From positions 83,084 to 147,083 of the forward strand of contig SAPZ01000015.1 in NCBI GenBank assembly GCA_004020875.1: 64,000 bases of DNA. Reading direction: 5' to 3'. The position numbers and the translations under genes were made by a program. Shown piece after piece: positions 16,730-25,275 of the stretch. Every line of letters begins with the position of its first letter. Position 1 is the stretch's first letter. The stretch is from Mesorhizobium sp. (lineage in GTDB: Bacteria > Pseudomonadota > Alphaproteobacteria > Rhizobiales > Rhizobiaceae). The notes below the pieces were generated by a model, which saw only the letters and a list, made by a program, of their open reading frames with translations, had not been told where the DNA came from and did no database searches.

Positions 16730-17958
16730 GCCTCGCCGTGCCCTGCGATCATCATGGCTTCGAGCGCCAGCCGGTCCACTTTCCGCATCCGCTCCGATTC
16801 CGACTTGAGCTGGCCGCAGGCGGCGAGGATGTCGCGGCCGCGCGGCGTGCGGATCGGCGAGGCGTAGCCGGCATTGTTTATGTAGTCGGCAAACTTCTCG
16901 ATCGTCTCCCAGTCCGAGCACTGGTAGTTGGTGCCGGGCCAGGGATTGAACGGGATCAGGTTGATCTTGGCCGGAATGCCCTTCAAGAGCTTCACCAGCG
17001 CCTTGGCGTCGTCGAGGGAATCGTTGACGTCCTTCAGCATCACATACTCGAAGGTGATGCGCTTGGCGTTGGAGAGGCCGGGATAGGCCTTGCAGGCGGC
17101 GATCAGGTCCTTCAGCGGGAACTTCTTGTTGATCGGCACCAGCAGGTCGCGCAGGTCGTCATTGGTGGCATGCAGCGAGATCGCCAGCATGACGCCGATC
17201 TCCTCGCCGGTGCGGGCGATCTCGGGCACGACGCCGGAAGTCGACAGGGTGATGCGGCGCTTCGACAGGGACAGGCCGTCGCCGTCGGAGGCGATCAGCA
17301 GCGCCTTCTTCACCGCATCGAAATTGTAGAGCGGCTCGCCCATGCCCATCATGACGATGTTGGACACCTTGCGGCCCTCGGCTGGCACGATGGCGCCGTC
17401 CGGCGTGTCGCGGTCGGGGAAATCGCCGAGCCGGTCGCGCGCGGTGAGCAGCTGCGCCAGGATCTCTTCCGTCGTCAGGTTCCGCACCAGCTTCTGTGTG
17501 CCGGTGTGGCAGAAGGAGCAGGTCAGCGTGCAGCCGACCTGCGAGGAGATGCAGAGAGTGCCACGGCCTTCCTCGGGGATGTACACCGTCTCGATCTCGA
17601 CGGGACGGCCGGCGCCGCGCGGCGGAAAGCGGAACAGCCATTTGCGCGTGCCGTCGGACGAGATCTGCTCCTCGACGATCTCGGGCCTCGCCACGGTGAA
17701 ATGCTTGTCGAGCTCGGCGCGAAGGTCCTTGGAGATGTTGAACATATGGGCGAAGTCGGAGACGCCGCGCACATACATCCAGTGCCAGAGCTGCTGGGCG
17801 CGCATCTTTGCCTGGCGCTCCGGCACGATGCCAGCGCCGACAAGGGCCTCTCCGAGCTCGGCGCGGGTCAGGCCGATCAGCGACGGCTTCTCGATGGGTG
17901 CTGCGCGGCGCAAGGCGTCACGGGCGCCTTCGGCGGTAAGATCAAGCGAAACGGTCAT
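16726..17958 (-). CDS. rlmN: Dual-specificity 23S rRNA/tRNA adenine-C2 methyltransferase RlmN
   Basis: A 410-residue radical SAM enzyme that methylates C2 of A2503 in 23S rRNA and A37 of some tRNAs. The 4Fe-4S ligands are Cys143, Cys147 and Cys150 ([13 protein letters not shown]). [29 protein letters not shown] and [11 protein letters not shown] are family hallmarks. The C-terminal cysteine of the [12 protein letters not shown] motif (about Cys381) is the methyl-carrying residue in the known mechanism. It is followed by the overlapping membrane-protein gene. Confidence 0.97.
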   Translation of the reverse strand: MTVSLDLTAEGARDALRRAAPIEKPSLIGLTRAELGEALVGAGIVPERQAKMRAQQLWHWMYVRGVSDFAHMFNISKDLRAELDKHFTVARPEIVEEQISSDGTRKWLFRFPPRGAGRPVEIETVYIPEEGRGTLCISSQVGCTLTCSFCHTGTQKLVRNLTTEEILAQLLTARDRLGDFPDRDTPDGAIVPAEGRKVSNIVMMGMGEPLYNFDAVKKALLIASDGDGLSLSKRRITLSTSGVVPEIARTGEEIGVMLAISLHATNDDLRDLLVPINKKFPLKDLIAACKAYPGLSNAKRITFEYVMLKDVNDSLDDAKALVKLLKGIPAKINLIPFNPWPGTNYQCSDWETIEKFADYINNAGYASPIRTPRGRDILAACGQLKSESERMRKVDRLALEAMMIAGHGEA

Positions 17959-18088
17959 GGTGGCGCCAATATAAGCGATTTGCGGCCGATTTCAGCATCG
18001 CCCGAACAGGAAGCGCGGCGCATAGCACAGCTTGGCGATGGAGTCATGCGCTGGCCGCCCTTGGAAGAAGAGAGAGATGGCCCCAACC

Positions 18089-19519
18089 TTACTCTTGAGT
18101 ATCCATCCGCCGGCGATGGCCGCTGACCTGCTGGCCATCCTCCGGGTGCAGGAAGAAGAAGCCCGGAATGGAGAGCAGCGGGATCACCGCAGTCAGCAGG
18201 AACGCCCAATGGAACTGCTCCGCCGTCGGCGCATGCACCTCGCCGGAGACGAGGCCGAGCACCATGGCGGCGATCGAGACGCCGAGCGAGACGCTGAGCT
18301 GCTGCAGGACACCGCCCAGGCTGGTGGCGCGGCTTAGCTTCTCGCCCGGCAGGTCGGAGTAGGACAGCGTGTTGGACGACATGAACTGCGCCGAACGGAC
18401 GATGCCGAAGAAGAAGACATAGAGCCCGATCAGCCAATGCGGGGTGTCGGCGCCGAGCAGGGCAAAGCCTGCCACGGCGACAGAGCCGACCATCGCGCTG
18501 CCGCTCAGCACGGCCTTGAAGCCGAAGCGCCGCAAGAAGAACGACAGCAGCGGCCGCATCAGCAGGGCGCCGAAGCTGCCGACGAAGGTCAGCGAGCCGG
18601 AGGTGACCGGGCTCATGCCGAAACCGACCTGCAGCATCAGCGGCAACAGGAACGGCGCGCCGTTGAGGCCGATGCGGCACAGCCCCCCGGCCAGCGTGCC
18701 GACCCAGAAGGAGCGGAAGCGGAACAGCGTGAGATCGACCGCAGGCGCCGCGACGCGGGGCGCATAGCGGCCGAAGGCGAAGAGCAGCAGGACCGAGGCC
18801 GCCAGCGCCAGCACAGTCGCCAGCGGCGAAATGATCGGCCTGCCGATGTTCTCGAGGCCGAACTGCAGCAGCGCGGCGCCAGCCCCCACCATGAGGAAGC
18901 CGGCGAAGTCGAAAGGCCGCGCCTCTTCGCCGCGAAAATCATCGACGAAGCGCAGGGCGGCGAAAATGCCGATCAGGCCGAAAGGGACGTTGACATAGAA
19001 GATCCAGCGCCAGGAGGCGTAGGTGGTCAACAGGCCGCCGAGCAGCGGCCCGATGACGGGACCGACGATCGCCGGCAAGGTCATGTAGGTCATGGCGGTG
19101 ATCAGCCCGCTGCGGGGAAAGGAACGCAGCAGGATCAGTCGCCCGACCGGCGTCATCATGGCGCCGCCCAGCCCTTGCAGCGCGCGCATGGTCAAAAGCA
19201 TGCCGACGCTGTCGGCCACGCCGCACAGGACCGAGCCGAGGGTGAACGTGAAAAGCGCCAGGGCGAAGATCCTGCGGGCGCCGAACCGGTCGGCGAACCA
19301 GCCGCTGACCGGGATGAAAACGGCCAAGGTCAGGATGTAGGTGGTGATCGCCAGATTGAGCCGGACCGGCGTTGTGTCGAGGCTTTGCGCGATGGCTGGG
19401 ATTGCGGTGGTCAGGATGGTGGAATCGAGCTGTTCCATCAGGAAGGCGATGGCGACGATCGACGGGATGATCAGCTTCAGCCGTGGGTCGCGCTCGGTCG
19501 CAAAAAGATGCTGTTCCAA
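18089..19519 (-). CDS. MFS multidrug efflux transporter, DHA2 family
   Basis: About 476 residues from the TTG at 19517-19519. I prefer this start because the in-frame ATG at 19621 would add a 34-residue Arg-rich segment unlike any transporter N terminus. The first helix (LIIPSIVAIAFLMEQLDSTI) and the D-S-T-I/A-L motif after it are typical of the DHA2 (14-helix) drug:proton antiporters. Also present are GWFADRFGARRIF between helices 2 and 3 and PAIVGPVIGPLLGG with the antiporter motif C. The substrate is unknown. A perfect operator-like palindrome lies 164 bp upstream (19683-19700). Confidence 0.85.
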   Translation of the reverse strand: MEQHLFATERDPRLKLIIPSIVAIAFLMEQLDSTILTTAIPAIAQSLDTTPVRLNLAITTYILTLAVFIPVSGWFADRFGARRIFALALFTFTLGSVLCGVADSVGMLLTMRALQGLGGAMMTPVGRLILLRSFPRSGLITAMTYMTLPAIVGPVIGPLLGGLLTTYASWRWIFYVNVPFGLIGIFAALRFVDDFRGEEARPFDFAGFLMVGAGAALLQFGLENIGRPIISPLATVLALAASVLLLFAFGRYAPRVAAPAVDLTLFRFRSFWVGTLAGGLCRIGLNGAPFLLPLMLQVGFGMSPVTSGSLTFVGSFGALLMRPLLSFFLRRFGFKAVLSGSAMVGSVAVAGFALLGADTPHWLIGLYVFFFGIVRSAQFMSSNTLSYSDLPGEKLSRATSLGGVLQQLSVSLGVSIAAMVLGLVSGEVHAPTAEQFHWAFLLTAVIPLLSIPGFFFLHPEDGQQVSGHRRRMDTQE

Positions 19520-19682
19520 TGGTCCGCCAGTTCTCTCGCGCAGGAAGCGGTGGCCCGCCGTGAGCCATCCGCGATCAAGCCGGCGTCGATGTCGTGCGGT
19601 CCAGCCGGTCCGGATTCCCACCGCACCGGACTGCTTTATGTCCCGATCGCTGCGAAGCGATAACGATTTCGGCTGGCACAGA

Positions 19683-19700
19683 GGTCAACAAATGTTGACC
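19683..19700. promoter_or_regulatory. Perfect operator-like palindrome
   Basis: GGTCAACA and TGTTGACC are perfect 8-bp arms separated by AA. The site lies in the 320-bp divergent region between the DHA2 efflux gene and the Met-rich protein gene; otherwise that region shows no gene. Size and symmetry suit a dimeric TetR- or MarR-type repressor. No such regulator is encoded next to it. Confidence 0.5.
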
Positions 19701-19840
19701 CGCGCCGGAGTCTGGGGCGGGCCGCGAACGGTCGCCGGCATCTGAAAATCGATCACATATTCGTGTTGGCGTAACCAATCGAAACGAATCCGCGAACCGG
19801 AAGGGGGCGACCATGCCCCCCAACAATGGGAGTCTTTCAG

Positions 19841-20140
19841 ATGCACTCGATCAAGTTCGCACTCATTGCCGGCTTTGCCGGACTTTTCGCCTCGCAGGCC
19901 TTCGCCGAAGACACGATGGGCGCCATGACGATGATGAAGGGCGGTCAGGTGACCGCGATCATGCCGGACGGTCACATGGGCACCACGATGCCGGACGCCA
20001 AGATGAGTGGCGAAATGATGAAGATGGCCAAGCCGATCAAGCATTGCATGATGATGATCACCGACGCCAAGGGCAAGGCTTACATGATCGATACCTCGAC
20101 CAAGAAGGCCCAGGCCGAATGTGAAAAAATGGCGATGTAA
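19841..20140 (+). CDS. Small exported methionine-rich protein
   Basis: A 99-residue protein with the signal peptide MHSIKFALIAGFAGLFASQAFA. The mature 77 residues contain 17 methionines (for example MGAMTMMKGG, MSGEMMKMAK, CMMMITDAKG), two cysteines and two histidines. Met clusters of this sort bind Cu(I) in periplasmic copper proteins, so a copper-binding role is plausible but inferred only. The ATG at 19841 follows GGGAG at suitable spacing; an in-frame ATG at 19826 has no ribosome-binding site. It converges with a DUF305 gene. Confidence 0.7.
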   Translation: MHSIKFALIAGFAGLFASQAFAEDTMGAMTMMKGGQVTAIMPDGHMGTTMPDAKMSGEMMKMAKPIKHCMMMITDAKGKAYMIDTSTKKAQAECEKMAM

Positions 20141-20185
20141 GGCCAGCTTCCGTCAATCCGGCTTGTTTGGGCCGGGGTGGGCGCT

Positions 20186-20208
20186 CGGCCTGCCGCTGTG
20201 GCAGGCCG
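20186..20208. terminator. Hairpin between convergent Met-rich and DUF305 genes
   Basis: CGGCCTGCC (20186-20194) pairs with GGCAGGCCG (20200-20208) around a 5-nt loop. It lies between two converging stops but has no T-run, so the terminator call is tentative. Confidence 0.45.
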
Positions 20209-20210
20209 GG

Positions 20211-20768
20211 TCACCTGTCGACTTCAAGGGTGTTTATACCGGTGCTTTGGTCTGTCTCGGGCGGCGGTGGCGAGGCGCCACGAACTCGATAGGAGGGCAG
20301 GTCCAGGGCGCCGGACGGGGTTGGGTTGGCTTCGAGCCGTGCGATCAAGCGCTTCATCTGAGCGATCTCACGAACCTGCGCGTCGATGATGCCGTTGGCC
20401 AGCCTGCGAACTTCGGGATCGCGAATATGCGCGCGTTCGCTGGTCATGATGGCGATGGAGTGATGCGGGATCATCGCCTTCATGTACGAGACGTCGGTCA
20501 CGGTTTTCTGGGTCCTGACCAGCCACAAGGCGCCGGCAAAAACGGCAATGGCGGCTAGGACAATGGTGATGTTTGCAGCGATGTTTTTGTACATTCCCCA
20601 CATGAAGCCGATCATTATCAGCGCCATGAACGCACCCATCAAAACGGCCATCCAGACGCGGGTCTGGCTGAAGAAGACATGATCCAGCGCATAGGTGTTG
20701 AGATACATGAGTCCGTACATGACGACGGTCGATGCCACGATCATTGCGACAAATCGGATGTAGCTCAT
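20211..20768 (-). CDS. DUF305 membrane-anchored protein
   Basis: A 185-residue protein with three hydrophobic helices (about 5-25, 35-55 and 60-80) and a periplasmic-type DUF305 domain. The diagnostic segment is MKAMIPHHSIAIMTSERAHI with the paired His and Met residues, followed by RRLANGIIDAQVREIAQMKRL. DUF305 proteins are ferritin-like helical bundles often found near copper-resistance genes. The tail is Pro-rich. The ATG at 20766-20768 follows GAGGAGAAGAGGG; upstream in-frame codons are not protein-like. Confidence 0.85.
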   Translation of the reverse strand: MSYIRFVAMIVASTVVMYGLMYLNTYALDHVFFSQTRVWMAVLMGAFMALIMIGFMWGMYKNIAANITIVLAAIAVFAGALWLVRTQKTVTDVSYMKAMIPHHSIAIMTSERAHIRDPEVRRLANGIIDAQVREIAQMKRLIARLEANPTPSGALDLPSYRVRGASPPPPETDQSTGINTLEVDR

Positions 20769-20907
20769 CCCTCTTCTCCTCGCTAAAGGAGCAGAACTAT
20801 CGGCGCGAGCGTTTGATCCGTTGGCGGCCAAGGGCCCTATAGTCAGCTCTCGACCGACTTCCCAATGCTGATCGTGCAATAGGCGGAGTCCGTTTCAGAG
20901 GACAGGC

Positions 20908-22257
20908 ATGGCCGGCATATCCCGAAAATACCGTTTGTTGCGGCGCTCGCGGGCGATGTGGGTGTCGCGCCGCGTCTGGCAGCCGCGCCTGGTCTTCTGG
21001 GCAGGCGCCATCTCGATCGGCCTGATCAGCGTCCTTTTCGCCCTGCTCGCCGACCGGGCGCAGGCCCTGTTCCATGCCATGACCGGGCATGACGGCGGCT
21101 GGCGTTTCTATGTGCCCTTGGTCGTGACGCCGCTTGGGTTCGTCGGTTGCGCCTGGCTGGCGCATTCCTTTTTCCCGGGATCGCAAGGCAGCGGCATTCC
21201 GCAGGCGATCGCGGCGCGACATCTGCGCGACGAGGACGACCGCAGCCGCCTCCTGTCGCTCAGGCTGGTGGTGGGCAAGATCGCGCTCACCATCGTCGGC
21301 CTCGCCTGCGGCGCCTCGATCGGGCGCGAGGGCCCGACGGTGCAGGTCGGCGCTTCCGTGATGCTGCAGGCGGCGCGCTGGGGCGGCATGGCGCAGGCGC
21401 GGGGGCTGATCCTGGCCGGCTCCGCCGCCGGCATCGCCGCCGCCTTCAACACGCCGCTCGCCGGCATCGTCTTCGCCATCGAGGAAATGGGCCGCGCCTA
21501 TGAGGCGCGCACCAATGGGTTGGTGCTGACGGCGGTGATCCTGGCCGGCCTCGCCTCGCTGGGCCTGCTTGGCAACTATACCTATTTCGGCGTCGCCAAG
21601 GACACGGTCGCCTTCGCCACGGACTGGCCGCTGGTGCTCGCCTGCGGCGTCATCGGCGGCGGGGTCGGCGCGCTGTTCTCGCTCCTGGCGCTAAGGGTCA
21701 TGCGCCGCATCCGGCGCTGGAACGCGCTGCAGCCGCTGCCGCGCACGCTGATGGTGGCGGCCATCTGCGGGCTCGCCGTGGCGGTGATCGGCGTCGCGTC
21801 CGGCGGGCTGACCTTCGGCACCGGCTATGCGCAGGCGCGGGGCGCGATCGAAGGCACGCCGCTGCCGGCCTTCTTCTTCGTCGAGAAGTTCGCTGCCGGC
21901 CTCCTTTCGATGGTGTCGGGCATTCCGGGCGGCCTTTTCGCGCCGTCGCTGGCGGTGGGCGCGGGGCTGGGCAGCACGCTCGGCCTGGTCCTCGGCGCGG
22001 CCACGGGAACCGCGGCGCTGCTCGGCATGGCCGGCTATTTCGCCGGCGTCGTGCAGGCGCCGATGACGGCTTTCGTCATCATCCTCGAGATGACCGGCAA
22101 CCACGACAATGTCATCGCGCTGATGTGCGCGGCGATGCTGGGCTACGGCACGGCGAGGCTCATCTCCAACGAACCGCTTTACCATGCGCTCTCGCGCGTC
22201 TTCATCGCCGAGGCGATCCGGCGGCGGCGGGCGGAAGCGGAGCCGTCGAGAAGCTGA
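20908..22257 (+). CDS. ClC-family chloride channel/antiporter
   Basis: A 449-residue ClC protein. The anion-binding motifs are GSGIPQ (from residue 94) and GREGP (139-143, with the gating Glu141), followed by the C-terminal GIPGGLFAPSLAVGAGLG segment. Glu193 in AIEEMG matches the internal proton glutamate of bacterial exchangers (Glu203 of the E. coli ClC), so a 2Cl-/H+ antiporter is likely. It lacks cytoplasmic CBS domains. It is divergent from the DUF305 gene. Confidence 0.93.
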   Translation: MAGISRKYRLLRRSRAMWVSRRVWQPRLVFWAGAISIGLISVLFALLADRAQALFHAMTGHDGGWRFYVPLVVTPLGFVGCAWLAHSFFPGSQGSGIPQAIAARHLRDEDDRSRLLSLRLVVGKIALTIVGLACGASIGREGPTVQVGASVMLQAARWGGMAQARGLILAGSAAGIAAAFNTPLAGIVFAIEEMGRAYEARTNGLVLTAVILAGLASLGLLGNYTYFGVAKDTVAFATDWPLVLACGVIGGGVGALFSLLALRVMRRIRRWNALQPLPRTLMVAAICGLAVAVIGVASGGLTFGTGYAQARGAIEGTPLPAFFFVEKFAAGLLSMVSGIPGGLFAPSLAVGAGLGSTLGLVLGAATGTAALLGMAGYFAGVVQAPMTAFVIILEMTGNHDNVIALMCAAMLGYGTARLISNEPLYHALSRVFIAEAIRRRRAEAEPSRS

Positions 22258-22277
22258 GCGTCAGGCTGATCCGCCGC

Positions 22278-22488
22278 TCAGCGACCTTCCGATTTTGGCT
22301 GCGGAAGGCATATCTCGCTGTTGCGCCAGAGAACCAGATCCTCCTTGGCTTTCCATGTCGCCTCGCGCATCGAGAGCTTCTATCCGCTCTGCGATGTCTT
22401 CCCAGTAGACCTGCTCGCCCGCCTTGCGAAGCGCTTCGTCGGTCTTGACGATGACCATGGCGGTTTTCTGCCAATGGTCCATCACCAT
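22278..22488 (-). pseudogene. Small DUF3658-like protein with a probable frameshift
   Basis: From the ATG at 22486-22488 the frame reads MVMDHWQKTAMVIVKTDEA, then AGEQVYWEDIAERIEALDAR and GDMESQG. The next frame then offers the better continuation EDLVLWRNSEICLPQPKSEG to a stop at 22278, which resembles the end of DUF3658-type proteins. The original frame instead runs to 22261 with a low-quality tail. A one-base difference in the GGAGGATC region (about 22338-22348) would explain it. This is either a decaying gene or a sequence error. Confidence 0.5.
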
Positions 22489-22537
22489 TTGCCTGATGGC
22501 CGGTCGATGCCGCTGTCCGTCGGCAACGGACCTCGGC

Positions 22538-23044
22538 CTATTTGCACTTGGCGATCGAGGCCAACGCGGCCGAGATGCCTTTCAGCGAAAAGACGTAGGA
22601 GGTCGGGTTGCCGCGGCCCGACTTGGCCGACACTTTCATGTCGGTGCCGGTCTTCATGGCGGCGATCAGCACCGGTTCCTCGGCGGCGTTCTCGACCCAG
22701 GCCGACTTGCCGCGGGTGAACATCGAGAAGGTCTTCTTGTCGATGGTGACAGTGGCCTTGGAGCCTTCCTGGAAATTGTAACCGGCGATGAATTGCGGCT
22801 CGTAGGAAACCTGCTGCCCTGGACGCTGGCTGACGAAGAAGAACATGTCGCCATGGTCGAGCGACGGCGGCTGCTTGTCCGTGGGCACGGTCAGCACATA
22901 ACAGACCTTGCCGGCCTGTGACTGATAGCTGTAGGTGCCCCAGGCATTGTGCTGGCCGATCTTGGTCGCCTGCTGCGCCAGCGCCGGCGCCGCTGAGGCG
23001 ACCGCCAGGACCAGGCCGGAAATTGTAGCAATCAATCCGCGCAT
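22538..23044 (-). CDS. Invasion-associated locus B (IalB) family protein
   Basis: A 168-residue exported protein. The signal peptide (VLAVASAAPALAQQ) precedes a single IalB-like domain: WGTYSYQSQAGKVCYVLTVP, FFFVSQRPGQQVSYEPQFIAG, KKTFSMFTRGKSAWVENAAEE and a final SYVFSLKGISAALASIAKC. The pair of cysteines (one early, one at the C terminus) can form a disulfide. IalB proteins were named in Bartonella; in rhizobia they are periplasmic proteins of unknown function. Confidence 0.85.
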   Translation of the reverse strand: MRGLIATISGLVLAVASAAPALAQQATKIGQHNAWGTYSYQSQAGKVCYVLTVPTDKQPPSLDHGDMFFFVSQRPGQQVSYEPQFIAGYNFQEGSKATVTIDKKTFSMFTRGKSAWVENAAEEPVLIAAMKTGTDMKVSAKSGRGNPTSYVFSLKGISAALASIAKCK

Positions 23045-23297
23045 CGTTCTTCCCGTATTCCAACTGGTGCGGAGGCGGGCCGCGTGGCGTCCTGCCGTCG
23101 CTTCATTTTGATTTAATCAGGGTTACCAAACGGTGAATCGTCCTCAAGAAAAGGAACTCACCCCGGAAACCGCCACCATCCGCGCCGCCGCCGTTGAAAG
23201 CGGCTGGCGCGACGTCCCGGGCGGAGTTGGATGCCACGAAAACGGCAAGAGTTTGTCTTTTCGCACACGCTGATTTGCCGGCTGAAGCGGGCCGCCG

Positions 23298-23660
23298 TCA
23301 GCCCTTGTCGGCCAGCGCGTCCTTGGCGGCCTGCCTGTGGGCGGGCGTGATGTGGGCGCTGACGGCGGCGATCGCCGCAGTCAGCACGGCAAGGTCGTCG
23401 GTGTAGCCGAGGCCGACGATGAAATCGGGAATGAAATCGAACGGCAGGACGAAATAGCCAAGCGCACCAAGCAGCGTGGCCCTGGCACGCAACGGCGTGT
23501 CCTTGTCCATGGCGCAGTAATAGGCGGCGACGACCTCATCCATGAACGGGATCTGCCGCGCCGCCTTCTTGACGGTGCGCCAGAACTTTTCACGGACCTC
23601 GCTTTCGCCGGCGAGCTTGTCGCCGAAGCCGAAGAATTCGAAACCGGTGCCTTGCGTCAT
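23298..23660 (-). CDS. YkvA family DUF1232 membrane protein
   Basis: A 120-residue protein. The DUF1232 core is clear: RARATLLGALGYFVLPFDFI, then PDFIVGLGYTDDLAVLTAAI, a helix pair with the PxDxIPD signature. An N-terminal helical stretch (KFWRTVKKAARQIPFMDEV) precedes it. Function is unknown. The start at 23658-23660 has AAGGAG at good spacing. Confidence 0.87.
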   Translation of the reverse strand: MTQGTGFEFFGFGDKLAGESEVREKFWRTVKKAARQIPFMDEVVAAYYCAMDKDTPLRARATLLGALGYFVLPFDFIPDFIVGLGYTDDLAVLTAAIAAVSAHITPAHRQAAKDALADKG

Positions 23661-23744
23661 CAATCGCTCCTTGGCGGCCGGGCGCATCGTTGCGCCGGTC
23701 CGCCGGCGGAGAATGTGGTGAAAGCGGGGGGCTGCTGCAAGAGT

Positions 23745-24038
23745 TTACCCCAAATACCGGTTCATCCGCTTCGCCAACTCGATGTCGAGCGCCGTCACGC
23801 CGTCGGCATCATGAGTGTTCAGCGTCACGTCGACAGTCTTGTAGACATTCGACCAATCCGGATGGTGGTCCATCTTTTCGGCGGCCAGCGCCACGCGGGT
23901 CATGAAGGCGAAGGCCTCGGAGAAATTCTTGAAGACGAAGCTGCGCCTGATCGAGGCGCCGTCGGCGGCGAGCGACCAGCCGTCGAGTTCCGCCAGAGCG
24001 GCGGCAATCGCGTCCTTGCTGAGTTTCTCTCTCGTCAT
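23745..24038 (-). CDS. phhB: 4a-hydroxytetrahydrobiopterin dehydratase (PCD)
   Basis: A 97-residue pterin-4a-carbinolamine dehydratase, which dehydrates the 4a-hydroxypterin formed by aromatic amino acid hydroxylases. Conserved segments are [19 protein letters not shown], the substrate-binding [13 protein letters not shown] with its His pair, and [19 protein letters not shown]. Length is typical (90-115). No phenylalanine hydroxylase gene is in the window. The ATG at 24036-24038 was preferred to longer in-frame extensions that run into a dispersed repeat. Confidence 0.92.
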   Translation of the reverse strand: MTREKLSKDAIAAALAELDGWSLAADGASIRRSFVFKNFSEAFAFMTRVALAAEKMDHHPDWSNVYKTVDVTLNTHDADGVTALDIELAKRMNRYLG

Positions 24039-24078
24039 GATGATTTCCCGTGCTATCTCGAATTTGACCCTCACCATA

Positions 24079-24130
24079 ATGCAAGTCGCCCAAAGGTGCT
24101 TTGCGGTTTTGGGGTTCCAAATGCACAAAC
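24079..24130. repeat. Dispersed palindromic repeat, family A copy 2
   Basis: The segment contains CGCCCAAAGGTGCTTTGCGG and ATGCACAAAC and aligns closely with the reverse complement of 5160-5216. It fills most of the divergent space between phhB and the phosphatase gene, so promoters there must lie inside or beside it. Confidence 0.65.
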
Positions 24131-24142
24131 GGCGCATATCGT

Positions 24143-24658
24143 ATGAGCATAAAGCCCATAAATTCCGTTCTGTTCGTCTGCCTCGGCAATATCTGCCGTT
24201 CGCCGCTGGCCGAGGGTGTATTTCGCACCGTCGTGGCCGAGCGTGGCCGGGGCCTGGATATGCTGCTCGATTCGGCTGGGACCGGCGGCTGGCATGCCGG
24301 CTGGGAGCCGGACCGGCGCTCGATCACGGTGGCCGCAAGGCACGGCGTCGACATTTCAGGGCAAAGGGCGCGCAAGGTGCTGCCGGAGGATCTTTCGCGC
24401 TTCGACGTCATCCTCGGCATGGACAGGGCGAATGTGCGCGACCTCAAGGCGTTGGCGCCGCAGGCCGCGCGAGACCGCATCCATCTCTATCTGGATTTCG
24501 CTACGGGAAAGGCCGCGGACGTGCCGGATCCCTATTATGACGGCGCCGAGGCCTTCGCCTCGGTCTACCGCATGATGCGCGAGGCGTCGGAGGCGCTGGC
24601 AAAGCGGCTCGAGGCGAGCGTTTCGGCGACCAGCGGCCAGGCTTCCTCGACGATGTAG
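24143..24658 (+). CDS. Low-molecular-weight protein-tyrosine-phosphatase family protein
   Basis: A 171-residue LMW-PTP. The P-loop CLGNICRS (Cys13 nucleophile, Arg19) lies at the start of the domain, and the general acid is the first Asp of DPYYDG near residue 135. A typical [14 protein letters not shown] segment follows the P-loop. The last about 30 residues are encoded by DNA that also encodes the 3' end of thpR on the other strand. The substrate cannot be predicted; family members dephosphorylate tyrosine kinases of polysaccharide export or act on arsenate. Confidence 0.9.
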   Translation: MSIKPINSVLFVCLGNICRSPLAEGVFRTVVAERGRGLDMLLDSAGTGGWHAGWEPDRRSITVAARHGVDISGQRARKVLPEDLSRFDVILGMDRANVRDLKALAPQAARDRIHLYLDFATGKAADVPDPYYDGAEAFASVYRMMREASEALAKRLEASVSATSGQASSTM

Positions 24659-25158
24659 GGGCCACCGCCGACCGAATCGCGCGACGACATCAGGACGAAA
24701 CGGCCGACACGGAAGGGAAGTGCCGCGAAATTGCCGCGCGCCGAAAGATATTGCGCGACATCGAGCGGGCTTGCATTGCGCAGGCGCGCCAGCGTCACAT
24801 GCGGCGAGAATTTGCGTGGATCGGCCGGCAGGCCGAGCCGCTGGCAGATGCGGTCGATTTCACCCTGCAGAGCCGTCAGGTCCGGCGAGGCTGACACGCC
24901 GGCCCACACCGCATGCGGTTTCTTGCCGCCGAAGGCGCCGACGCCGGAGAGCGTCATCTGGAAAGAGGGGCGGTGAACCCTGTCGAGGGCGTTGGCGATC
25001 TCGTCGGCGACATGGCCTTCGACATCGCCGATGAAGCGCAGCGTCAGGTGATAATTTTCGACATCGATCCATCGCGCTCCGGGCAGCCCGCCCCGGAGCA
25101 GGGACAAAGAGAGAGCGGCATCACGCGGAATTTCGAGGGCGGTGAAAAGACGTGGCAT
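24565..25158 (-). CDS. thpR: RNA 2',3'-cyclic phosphodiesterase
   Basis: A 197-residue member of the 2H phosphoesterase superfamily (LigT/ThpR), which opens 2',3'-cyclic phosphates at RNA ends. The two catalytic HxTx motifs are HLTL at residues 37-40 and HVTL at 120-123, with the expected spacing. The start MPRLFTALEIP is the family norm. The stop lies inside the convergent phosphatase gene, giving a 94-bp antisense overlap (24565-24658). Confidence 0.92.
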   Translation of the reverse strand: MPRLFTALEIPRDAALSLSLLRGGLPGARWIDVENYHLTLRFIGDVEGHVADEIANALDRVHRPSFQMTLSGVGAFGGKKPHAVWAGVSASPDLTALQGEIDRICQRLGLPADPRKFSPHVTLARLRNASPLDVAQYLSARGNFAALPFRVGRFVLMSSRDSVGGGPYIVEEAWPLVAETLASSRFASASDASRIMR

Positions 25159-25275
25159 GTGAAGCCTCCTGTCCTCGAATCGAACTCTCGACCCTAGCGA
25201 ATCATCGATATCAGCGCGGGGCAAGCGGTTTGTTGTCCACAATGTTTCCCCAGCGGAAAGCGTGGCTTTTCGGTC

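Noticed and set aside
18444-19663. Long plus-strand frames over the DHA2 transporter
   Set aside because: They are antisense shadows; the minus-strand transporter has clear helices and motifs.
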